Positions 43,811 through 50,262 of a stretch of DNA of 50,262 nt are shown here, one piece after another. Position numbers and translations under genes: made by a program. A model generated the notes under the pieces. It saw nothing but the letters and a program-made list of their open reading frames with translations, did no database searches and had not been told where the DNA came from. The DNA comes from Planctomycetota bacterium. Its GTDB lineage: Bacteria; Planctomycetota; UBA1135; UBA2386. Position 1 is the stretch's first letter, and every line of letters begins with the position of its first letter. The stretch is taken from contig JAPYTD010000013.1 of assembly GCA_029936315.1 (NCBI GenBank), positions 35,017-85,278 on the forward strand, in the 5' to 3' direction.

Positions 43811-43924
43811 CCGCGCAATTGGCTGGATCAGCGTGCGCCTAACTGCCGGTAGCAGTGGCGGATGACGACGTCGCAGAAGTCTCAGGCGAAGGCCCAATTG
43901 ATCAAGGCCCAGTATTCGGCACCC

Positions 43925-43940
43925 ACGAACGATTGTTCGT
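43925..43940. terminator. Hairpin at convergent gene ends
   Basis: ACGAAC (43925-43930) and GTTCGT (43935-43940) pair around GATT exactly at the stop of the FMN-binding gene, within the 129-base gap to the convergent pyrophosphorylase. There is no T-run on either side. Confidence 0.3.
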
Positions 43941-44506
43941 CACGTTTGACTCGGCGTGACCTTTGCGCGGACGGGCTTGGCAAAGAGGACTTGGTGCGTC
44001 GCAAGCACGCGTCGCACCGCGGCCGTCGTCGCATTGACTGTCAGCGTCGACCCGACCACGCTTCGAATGGAACCCTTGGTGCTCAGTTTGTTGTCTAGGC
44101 CGCGGCCAACAAACTGCGCATAGAACCTGCCACGCGGCAGGTAGTCGAGCGGCTCGCCAAACGATACGACTTCGATGCGGCGCACCTTGCCCTTTGGGTC
44201 CACGATGATCATGACCAACTCTCGTTGCGAGCGCACGCGATGGCGGTCGAAGTAGGCGGTGCCAACAACCTTGCCGTTCTTCTTGGCCTGGTAGGCGATC
44301 ACCATCGAACGACTCGGCTTGTGACCCGACAGTTTGTGCACGAGCTTCTTCTTGGTGTCGTCGAGCACATGGCGTTGGCGCTCGACTTTGCAGCCGGAGA
44401 ATGCCAACGCGAGCGCTTCCGCCGTCGTCAAGAACGTCTTGCCCTGCGCCGGCAGAGCCGCAGCCAGGCTCATCGCGCAAGTCAGGATCGGTAGGAGAGA
44501 TCTCAT
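43940..44506 (-). CDS. Exported FMN-binding-domain protein
   Basis: The 188-aa protein has a signal peptide (cleavage likely after AAALPA) and an FMN_bind-type domain like the periplasmic domain of RnfG/NqrC. In that family, ApbE attaches FMN to Thr in (S/T)GAT-x-T. Here the matching stretch is VGSTLT with Thr154, followed by NATTAAVRRVL as in the usual helix, so Ala is replaced by Ser. YFDRHRVRSQRELVMIIVDPKGKVRRIEVVSFGE, in part, fits the strands before the site. It lies 25 bases after a porin gene that itself overlaps apbE, which supports flavinylation. Confidence 0.75.
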   Translation of the reverse strand: MRSLLPILTCAMSLAAALPAQGKTFLTTAEALALAFSGCKVERQRHVLDDTKKKLVHKLSGHKPSRSMVIAYQAKKNGKVVGTAYFDRHRVRSQRELVMIIVDPKGKVRRIEVVSFGEPLDYLPRGRFYAQFVGRGLDNKLSTKGSIRSVVGSTLTVNATTAAVRRVLATHQVLFAKPVRAKVTPSQT

Positions 44507-44531
44507 CGCATTGCCCTAGAAAACACAGGTC

Positions 44532-45794
44532 CTAGAAGACGTAGCCGAACAGGATGTTGAAGCGATCAAAGTCGTTGTCCCACGATTCGTAATCGAGCTT
44601 GATGACGACCTGCGGGATCGGCTTGTAGTTGATGCCAAACGAGTAGATCTCGTCTTCCTGGGTCGGGTCGTGCAGGAAGCCGGCCGGCATGCCATCTTGC
44701 GTATCGATGCGCTCGTAGCGGAAGAACGGCGTGAACTGCGCGTTCGCTTCGGGGCACACCCACGCCAACACATCGCAGCCAACTTCGGCGTAGTACCCCT
44801 TCATCCGGCTGGCAAGGTTGTTATCGGTCGAAAGGTTGAACGCCGCCGCGTCCTGCACCTTGGCCTGGGCGTAGAGCGCGCGGAACTGCCACGGCCCAGT
44901 GCGGTAGTCGATGTGCGCTTCGAGAATCGTCGTGCGCATCGCCGGCACGGCATCCGACGGCTGGGAATCGTCGAGGTTGTCCTGGCCCGAATTGCCGTAG
45001 CTGACCGAACCGCCGATCATCAGGCCGGGCACGCCGACGTAGTCGAGGCGTGACACCACGGACCAATCGTCTGCTTCGGTCTTGCCACCCTTCTGACGGC
45101 CACCGCGCAAGCCAGTGTTGTTGAAGTTGGCGCCGTCCAGCGACGTCATCGCGTAGGCGCGATAGGCGAAGTCGCCGACGTCGCCATAGGCCCCAAGACC
45201 CATCTCGCGCCACGTCGTCGGAATGATGCGCTTCTCGGTCTGCGGCCGGTTGGCCGCCAGGTAGGCAGTCGGCTCGTGCAACTCGTTGAGCAAGCCCATC
45301 GGCGACAGCAACAAGCCACCGCGCAGGTTGAGCGCGTCACTGTGCAGGTAGTCGAGGTAGCCGAACTCGAGCGATACTTCGCCCGTGTCGCCGCTGGTCG
45401 TGCCGTGCTCCACTTCGATCTCGGAGTTGAACACCCAGTTCTCGTCGAACTTGTAGCCAACGTAGAGGATGGCGCGCTGCGCGTCGGCGCGATCAGCACG
45501 GCCGCTGCGCTGCTGGAACAGGAACTCGCCGTAACCACCGATCGACAGGCCTTGAGATACGTCGTAGACCTTCGCAGCACCTTGGCCGACGCCGCGGCTG
45601 GCCTGGCTCAACGGCGGCACGAGGCCGCCGAGATCGATGCGCTCGAAGTCACTCGAAAGTGCGCCAACCTGTTCTTGCAGCACCTTGTTCTGGCGTTCCA
45701 GCCGTTGCAGTCGTTGATCGATGGTCTCCTGCGCCAACAGCGCGGGGCAGGACAGGGACAAGGCGGCGATGCCACAGAGAGAACGAATGATCAT
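44532..45794 (-). CDS. Outer-membrane porin-like beta-barrel
   Basis: The 420-aa protein from the ATG at 45794 has a signal peptide (LSCPALLAQE), a short coiled coil (IDQRLQRLERQNKVLQEQVGAL) and then alternating strands rich in aromatic residues with a terminal Phe (FNILFGYVF), the outer-membrane barrel insertion signal. It resembles phosphate-porin OprP/OprO-like proteins. Substrate unknown. It overlaps the apbE stop (ATGA) and is followed by the FMN-binding gene, so it may be the outer-membrane part of a redox module. Confidence 0.82.
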   Translation of the reverse strand: MIIRSLCGIAALSLSCPALLAQETIDQRLQRLERQNKVLQEQVGALSSDFERIDLGGLVPPLSQASRGVGQGAAKVYDVSQGLSIGGYGEFLFQQRSGRADRADAQRAILYVGYKFDENWVFNSEIEVEHGTTSGDTGEVSLEFGYLDYLHSDALNLRGGLLLSPMGLLNELHEPTAYLAANRPQTEKRIIPTTWREMGLGAYGDVGDFAYRAYAMTSLDGANFNNTGLRGGRQKGGKTEADDWSVVSRLDYVGVPGLMIGGSVSYGNSGQDNLDDSQPSDAVPAMRTTILEAHIDYRTGPWQFRALYAQAKVQDAAAFNLSTDNNLASRMKGYYAEVGCDVLAWVCPEANAQFTPFFRYERIDTQDGMPAGFLHDPTQEDEIYSFGINYKPIPQVVIKLDYESWDNDFDRFNILFGYVF

Positions 45795-46897
45795 TGCAGA
45801 ATGGTGATGTCCGGCACGAGCGCCGTGACCTGATCGCGCAGACCGGAAGTCATGCGCGCAGTGAGTTGGGTCAGGGCGTGCTCGCTGCCAGTCATTTCTG
45901 CGACAGTGGATTCGAGCACGAGTGCTTCGATGCCGTCTTGCTGTTCCGCCCAGACGAGCGCTGCAACCGGGCCCATGACGAACAACGCTGTCGACAAGCA
46001 GTCTGCGGCGAACGCCGAGTCCGCGAACACGGTGACCGAGCCAAAGTCCGCGGCTGGCCGGCCGGTGCGCGGATCGAGAATGTGGCCGAAGTCGCGACCG
46101 GCAGCCTGGAGCCGTCGTTCGCTGTTGGCGGTTGTGGCGAAACTGCCATGGCGCAGATGCACGCGAACGACGGCTCGATCGCGGGCGCGCGGATCGGCGA
46201 GGTTGTGATCGCCGCCTACTCGCCCGCCAACGCTGAGCACCTGACCACCGAAGTCGAACGTAGCCGCGGTCGCACCAGCAGCAAGCACGGCTCGGCCGGC
46301 CGCGTCGAGGCCGACGCCCTTGCCAAAGCCCCCCTCTTCGATACGCAACCGCGCCATGCGCCGCGAGGCACTGGTGCGGATCACGTGTAGCTCTTGCATG
46401 CCGCAGTGCGGCAGGCAGGCCCATACATCCTGGTCACTCGGCCACGTGCCACCTGTGCGCAGGCCATAGAGATCCACGAGTGCACCGATGCCAGGATCGA
46501 ACGCGCCACCGGTTGCCCGACTCCAGCGCCGGGCCGTCGCCAGGTCACGCAACAGCGCCCCGGACAACGTGATCGAACTGCCAACGAGCGCGCGATTGAG
46601 TCGCGACAGTTCGGAGTCCTCGCGCCACGTCGACAGGCGGGCGTCGACCACTTCGATCGCGCGCAACCCGGCCTCGGATGCTTGCAGCGCCTGCATGCGC
46701 GTCGGCGCCGTCACCTGGATCTGCAGGCTCGTGCCCATCGCGACGACGACCCGTTCGACGGTCTGGCCTGGCATCTTCTGCCGGGCCGGGGGCCCCACGC
46801 GCGCACAGCCAGCCGTGCCTAGAGCGATCGCCAACTGGGCACAGCCAGCCAATCGCACGCACCAGGAAACTCGACGGGAACGAATCACGGCCGGCAT
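45791..46897 (-). CDS. apbE: ApbE-family FAD:protein FMN transferase
   Basis: The 368-aa protein attaches FMN from FAD to Thr residues of exported flavoproteins. A signal sequence ends in AGC (Cys31), so it is probably a lipoprotein. Family motifs are MGTSLQIQ, DARLSTWREDSELSRLN, TGGAFDPGIGALVDLYG, GFGKGVGLDAAG, FDFGGQVLSVGG, HILDPRTGRPA and the metal region VFADSAFAADCLSTALFVMG. The usual SGdyER loop reads TTANSER. It is first in an operon with a porin and an FMN-binding protein, its likely substrate. Confidence 0.9.
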   Translation of the reverse strand: MPAVIRSRRVSWCVRLAGCAQLAIALGTAGCARVGPPARQKMPGQTVERVVVAMGTSLQIQVTAPTRMQALQASEAGLRAIEVVDARLSTWREDSELSRLNRALVGSSITLSGALLRDLATARRWSRATGGAFDPGIGALVDLYGLRTGGTWPSDQDVWACLPHCGMQELHVIRTSASRRMARLRIEEGGFGKGVGLDAAGRAVLAAGATAATFDFGGQVLSVGGRVGGDHNLADPRARDRAVVRVHLRHGSFATTANSERRLQAAGRDFGHILDPRTGRPAADFGSVTVFADSAFAADCLSTALFVMGPVAALVWAEQQDGIEALVLESTVAEMTGSEHALTQLTARMTSGLRDQVTALVPDITILQ

Positions 46898-46909
46898 TCT
46901 TATCGCTAC

Positions 46910-46924
46910 TGAGACGCGTTCTCA
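46910..46924. promoter_or_regulatory. Fur-like dyad upstream of apbE
   Basis: TGAGAACGCGTCTCA (minus strand) is a 15-bp dyad with arms TGAGA/TCTCA, 12 bases before the apbE start. It matches 11 of the 14 defined positions of the Fur-type 7-1-7 consensus TGAGAATnATTCTCA, but the middle is GC-rich. It may be an operator that controls apbE; the regulator is a guess. Confidence 0.35.
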
Positions 46925-47009
46925 ATAGATGAAAGAGGAAAACCTGGCCCAGCTTCCGGCCGCTCCAGCCCTGCCACTGCCTGCACCGGCAGCACAACCG
47001 GGCGAAGCA

Positions 47010-47027
47010 TGCCATCAATTGATGGCA
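47010..47027. promoter_or_regulatory. Perfect 18-bp palindrome upstream of apbE
   Basis: TGCCATCAATTGATGGCA is fully self-complementary and lies between the Deg protease end and apbE, about 110 bases upstream of the apbE start. It has the size of a dimeric repressor site. No T-run follows, so a terminator for the protease is less likely. Confidence 0.5.
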
Positions 47028-47081
47028 CACACTCAGGAACTCACTCCGCAGCCAACACGCCCGCCCTAGGCTGCGTTGAGG

Positions 47082-48476
47082 CTACCGCTTGCGGCGCTTT
47101 GGCACACCCGAAGAGCGGTCTCCCGGGACGTGGTAGAGATCGAGGATACGAGTTTGCGCCGCGCGCGCGGCGTCGGCATCCAACAACACCGTCGCGCCGC
47201 TCGACAACTTGATGACGACCTCGCCCTTGGCGCGATCCATCTTGCCGACGAAGTCCACCATGTCGACGGGCTGTTCGCCGTTGACCATTGTGACACTGTC
47301 GTTGTGGAACGCCTCGTAGCCAACGTTGACGGCGTCCGCCAACACCTGCGCCAATACGACAACCTCTTGCCGCTCCGGTCGCCGCAGACCCAAGTAGTAG
47401 CTGTGCAGCAGCTCCTTCGGGGCCTTGTCCCACCAGTGCTCCCCCCAGTTGCGCAGGTATTCCGCTGTCAATCGCTGGAACACCAGTCCGCCAAACAGGA
47501 ACCACATCGGCCGGCGGTCGTACTCGGTGCGCGGCACGAGCCACTTCATCGGTTGCAGCGACAGGTTTACGTCCTTGGCCTTTCGTTTGTGCAAGACGCG
47601 CGCCTTGATGACATCGCCACACTGGAAGTCCCCGATCAGCGCATCGAATTGGCAGCGGTGGCGACCACGATATCGAATCGTGCCGTTGTCGGCGATGCTG
47701 TGCCCATCGAGTTGCATCAGGACATCGCCAACCACGAACTTGCCCCACGCACTGGAACCGTACTGCACCGCCGTGATCAGAACGCCGCTGTCGCGCGACT
47801 TCATGCCAAGATGCCGACGAAGCGCTGGATTCTCGAGTGGCTGCGTCGAAATGCCGATGCCCGGCACATCGGGCAGCTTCTTCCTCTTCACGCTATCGAG
47901 GAAGCGTTTGATGATCGGCGCAGGCACCATCTCGCCAACGTTCTCGGCATCGGGCAACGCCTGGAACGCAATGCCGACGATCTTGCCGCGCGCGAACACC
48001 GGCCCACCGCTGTTGCCTTCATTGATCGCCGCATCGACCGTGACGGCCAACAAGTGACGCTGGCTGTGCTCGTAGCGCTGCACCTCGATGCGCGACACGA
48101 CGCCTTCGGTGATCGACACCTCCTCGCCGCCGATCGGATAGCCGACCACCTGCACCGCATCGCGCAGCTTCGGCAGATCGCCAACGACGGATGGTTTGAT
48201 GTTGCGTGCGAACGCCTTGTCGTCGACCTCCAACAAAGCCAGGTCACAGTCATGGCTGATTGCAACGACGCGCGCCGTCACTTTCTTCGGGTCGCTCTGC
48301 TTCTGGACCTGCACGAACGTCGCATTGGCCACCACGTGGGCGCCGGTCAGAATCCGCTGCGGCGCAACCATGACCCCAGACCCCGTGCTCCCGCGTGGCG
48401 CGACGCTCTGCCATGGACATTCGTAGTCGGGATCCTGGTAGGTACTGTAGACGCGGACGACTTGCGGGTAGGTCAT
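47082..48476 (-). CDS. Deg-type serine protease with PDZ (DEG9-like)
   Basis: The 464-aa protease has a trypsin-like domain with triad His47 (LTGAHVV), Asp78 (HDCDLALLEVD) and Ser156 (NEGNSGGPVF). A PDZ domain follows (GIGISTQPLENPALRRHLG to KDVNLSLQP). The C-terminal part (WFLFGGLVFQRLTAEYLRNW, VVVLAQVLADAVNVGYEAF, VTMVNGEQPVDMVDFV) is the extension known from plant DEG9/DEG10. No signal peptide precedes the ATG at 48476, so it may act in the cytoplasm, unlike DegP. The frame stays open upstream but without hydrophobic sequence or similarity. Confidence 0.85.
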   Translation of the reverse strand: MTYPQVVRVYSTYQDPDYECPWQSVAPRGSTGSGVMVAPQRILTGAHVVANATFVQVQKQSDPKKVTARVVAISHDCDLALLEVDDKAFARNIKPSVVGDLPKLRDAVQVVGYPIGGEEVSITEGVVSRIEVQRYEHSQRHLLAVTVDAAINEGNSGGPVFARGKIVGIAFQALPDAENVGEMVPAPIIKRFLDSVKRKKLPDVPGIGISTQPLENPALRRHLGMKSRDSGVLITAVQYGSSAWGKFVVGDVLMQLDGHSIADNGTIRYRGRHRCQFDALIGDFQCGDVIKARVLHKRKAKDVNLSLQPMKWLVPRTEYDRRPMWFLFGGLVFQRLTAEYLRNWGEHWWDKAPKELLHSYYLGLRRPERQEVVVLAQVLADAVNVGYEAFHNDSVTMVNGEQPVDMVDFVGKMDRAKGEVVIKLSSGATVLLDADAARAAQTRILDLYHVPGDRSSGVPKRRKR

Positions 48477-48817
48477 GGCGATTCGGGCGGACCACGGTAA
48501 CGATCGCCGTCTGGGAAACGACCTCGCTTGCGGATCTCGCATCGTTCCTTTTGTGGAAGGCCTGGCAGGGCTCTTGCCATGTGATGCCGAACCCATGGCG
48601 CCTCGGGCCCTAGCGACAACGCTGGGCGCCGTGCAACCGCCAGCCCCGCAACGTTCATCGAGGTAGGCTACATCGATGCCTTTGGCTGTTCGCATCGTCT
48701 CGCTCGACAACAGCGGGCATCCAATCGTCACAATGATGTGACTTCCAGGGAACCCCACACGATCCGGTTGCCGTCTCACCAGCGGCGTTTCTCGCTTGTT
48801 CCCACCATCACAATCCC
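48477..48817. promoter_or_regulatory. Divergent protease intergenic region
   Basis: A 341-base region between two divergent serine protease genes. It contains the 23-bp near-palindrome at 48656-48678 and a 22-codon open frame from ATG 48676 that I do not call a gene. I recognise no promoter boxes. Confidence 0.5.
48656..48678. promoter_or_regulatory. 23-bp near-perfect palindrome
   Basis: Arms CATCGA (48656-48661) and TCGATG (48673-48678) flank an inner dyad GTAG-G-CTAC (48663-48671); 10 of 11 base pairs match around the centre at 48667. It is placed between divergent genes, 140 bases from the lysyl-endopeptidase-like start and 180 from the Deg start, as expected for a shared operator. Confidence 0.5.
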
Positions 48818-50262
48818 ATGCAATTCTTCTCGCCCGCCGCCTTATTGGCGGCCTTGCTCGTTTCTCCGGTCTTCGCCCAGGTCGTTCAGCCGATCGGCCG
48901 CATCCATCCGAACGCCCAACCGATCGGCAACGTCGCCAGCTACGGCGTGCCGAACCTGAATCGTCCGGCACTCGCCGGCCAAGACATCAACCGCTCGGCC
49001 AACGGCCAACCCGCTCGCTACGCGATGCCCAACATCGTCGCGATTTCACCGACGACGCACGGCACATGGGAGCAACTTGATGACACGTGGTCGCTGTGGC
49101 GCTTGAAGATCAAGGCCCCCGGCGCCGAACACGTCAACCTCGGCTTCCAAAAGTTCCTGATGCCGGCTGGCGCCCGCATGCAACTCTACTCGACGGACTA
49201 CAGGGACATCGTGCGGCCGTTTGACAGCAACGACCACCTGCCGACGGGCCAATTCTGGACGCCGGTTGTGAGAAGCAGCGAGATCGTTTGCGAGGTCTAC
49301 GTGCGCACGGCTCTGCAGAATCAGCTGCAGCTGGACATGATCCACATTGGTTCGGGCTACCGCTTCTTCGGCGCCGGTCCGACCGCACTGACCAACAACG
49401 ATGGTAGCGGCTCGTGCAATGTCGACGTCAGCTGCTCGCAGGGTGTTGGCTGGGAAGGTGAGATCTCGGCATCGGCCGCGATCTCGACCGGCGGCTCGAT
49501 CTTCTGCAGCGGCAGCATGATCAACAACACCGCCCAAGACGGCCGGAACTTCTTCCTGACCGCCAACCATTGCGGCGTCAACTCCGGCCAGGCGTCATCA
49601 CTCGTCTGCTACTGGAACTACGACGCCGTCACCTGCGGCAGCAGCTCGGCGCCGCTCAACCAGTTCACGATCGGTGCAACCTACCGCGCCGGCTACAGCT
49701 CGTCCGACTTCACGCTGGTCGAACTGAACAGCACGCCGAATTCGTCTTGGGGCGTCACCTACGCTGGCTGGAACCGCGGCAGCGGCAACGCCAGCTCCGC
49801 CGTCGCCATCCACCACCCGAGTGGCGACTCGAAGAAGATCTCGTTTGAGAATCAATCGACGCAGACGACTTCCTACGGCAGCTCCAGCCAAAACTCGAAC
49901 GCCAACCACGTGCGCGTCGTCGACTGGGATGTCGGCACGACCGAACCCGGCTCATCGGGCTCGCCGTTGTTCGACCAGAACCACCGCATCATCGGCCAGC
50001 TACACGGCGGTGGGGCCGCGTGTGGCAACAACCAGTCCGACTGGTATGGACGCTTCCTCACCTCGTGGACCGGAGGCGGCAGCAACAGTTCGCGCCTATC
50101 CAACTGGCTCGACCCGCTAGGCACCGGCCAACTGACGCTCGACACGTCCGGCTCTGGCACGTCTGCCACGGTCTCCGCTGTCGGCACTGGTTGTGGCGGC
50201 ACGCAGGTCATCTGCGACGAAGGCTTCTACGAGTACCCGAACTTCGACCTGCAGAACTCGTC
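48818..50262 (+). CDS. Secreted lysyl-endopeptidase-like serine protease (partial)
   Basis: The frame runs from ATG 48818 off the window end (481 codons seen). A signal peptide ends at SPVFA. A beta-rich prodomain-like part (about 60-180) precedes a chymotrypsin-fold domain with His251 (TANHCG), Asp297 (DFTLVEL) and Ser380 (GSSGSPLF), followed by IGQLHGGG. The arrangement and Cys-rich loops fit lysyl endopeptidase (Achromobacter protease I type), which cuts after Lys. Cys pairs probably form disulfides. The Ser/Gly-rich stretch after the protease domain suggests further C-terminal modules outside the window. Confidence 0.85.
   Translation, partial: MQFFSPAALLAALLVSPVFAQVVQPIGRIHPNAQPIGNVASYGVPNLNRPALAGQDINRSANGQPARYAMPNIVAISPTTHGTWEQLDDTWSLWRLKIKAPGAEHVNLGFQKFLMPAGARMQLYSTDYRDIVRPFDSNDHLPTGQFWTPVVRSSEIVCEVYVRTALQNQLQLDMIHIGSGYRFFGAGPTALTNNDGSGSCNVDVSCSQGVGWEGEISASAAISTGGSIFCSGSMINNTAQDGRNFFLTANHCGVNSGQASSLVCYWNYDAVTCGSSSAPLNQFTIGATYRAGYSSSDFTLVELNSTPNSSWGVTYAGWNRGSGNASSAVAIHHPSGDSKKISFENQSTQTTSYGSSSQNSNANHVRVVDWDVGTTEPGSSGSPLFDQNHRIIGQLHGGGAACGNNQSDWYGRFLTSWTGGGSNSSRLSNWLDPLGTGQLTLDTSGSGTSATVSAVGTGCGGTQVICDEGFYEYPNFDLQNS

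Noticed and set aside
46929..47070. 46-residue plus-strand open frame between apbE and the Deg gene
   Set aside because: It is Pro/Ala-rich, has no ribosome site and overlaps the perfect palindrome; more likely non-coding regulatory DNA.
48477..48971. Upstream extension of the Deg protease frame
   Set aside because: It would add 165 Arg-rich residues and overlap the divergent protease start; no signal peptide or similarity.

Overview
This 50.3 kb window of GC-rich bacterial DNA is densely coding and has no tRNA, rRNA, CRISPR array or transposase that I can recognise. The organism is Gram-negative: it has a secretin, an outer-membrane barrel ending in Phe, and lipoproteins. Its MurE carries the DNPR motif, which points to a meso-diaminopimelate cell wall. 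A division/cell-wall cluster with ftsI and ftsW but no ftsQ, ftsA or ftsZ, a complete MoxR/Bat operon, many HEAT-repeat proteins and many GTG/TTG starts fit a deep-branching planctomycete best. This placement is an inference and was not tested with a tree.

Layout. Positions 65-20583 form one co-directional block on the minus strand. In transcription order it runs mraZ, rsmH, ftsL-like, ftsI, murE, murF, mraY, ftsW, a LysM membrane protein, murG, murC, murB; then hpf, ptsN and an HPr gene; then the type IV pilus assembly genes pilM, pilN, a pilO-pilP fusion and pilQ. Most wall genes overlap by 1-4 bases, so translation is probably coupled. An array of GTGG(G/T) boxes spaced 10 bp apart precedes mraZ and looks like its autoregulatory site. 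murD, ddl and ftsQAZ are absent from their usual places.

Positions 20.9-24.8 kb hold small or poorly known genes: a lipoprotein, a probable PDZ remnant, a Cys-rich protein, a HEAT lipoprotein, a GNAT-like protein and a two-helix membrane protein. Positions 24.8-36.7 kb hold a minus-strand operon: a large HEAT protein, a small membrane-anchored protein, MoxR ATPase, DUF58, a BatD-like lipoprotein, BatA, BatB, BatC and a BatD-BatE fusion. The last seven genes are joined mostly by GTGA or ATGA overlaps.

Positions 36.8-43.8 kb hold housekeeping genes: an EamA transporter, an RlmD/TrmA-type RNA methyltransferase, an alpha/beta hydrolase, NAD(P)HX epimerase, RecG and a UDP-sugar pyrophosphorylase. 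Positions 43.9-46.9 kb hold a three-gene operon of ApbE flavin transferase, an outer-membrane porin and a secreted FMN-binding-domain protein, which I read as an extracytosolic flavoprotein module. It is preceded by a Fur-like dyad and a perfect 18-bp palindrome. The window ends with two divergent serine proteases, a plant DEG9-like Deg protease and a secreted lysyl-endopeptidase-like enzyme cut by the window edge, with a 23-bp near-palindrome between them.
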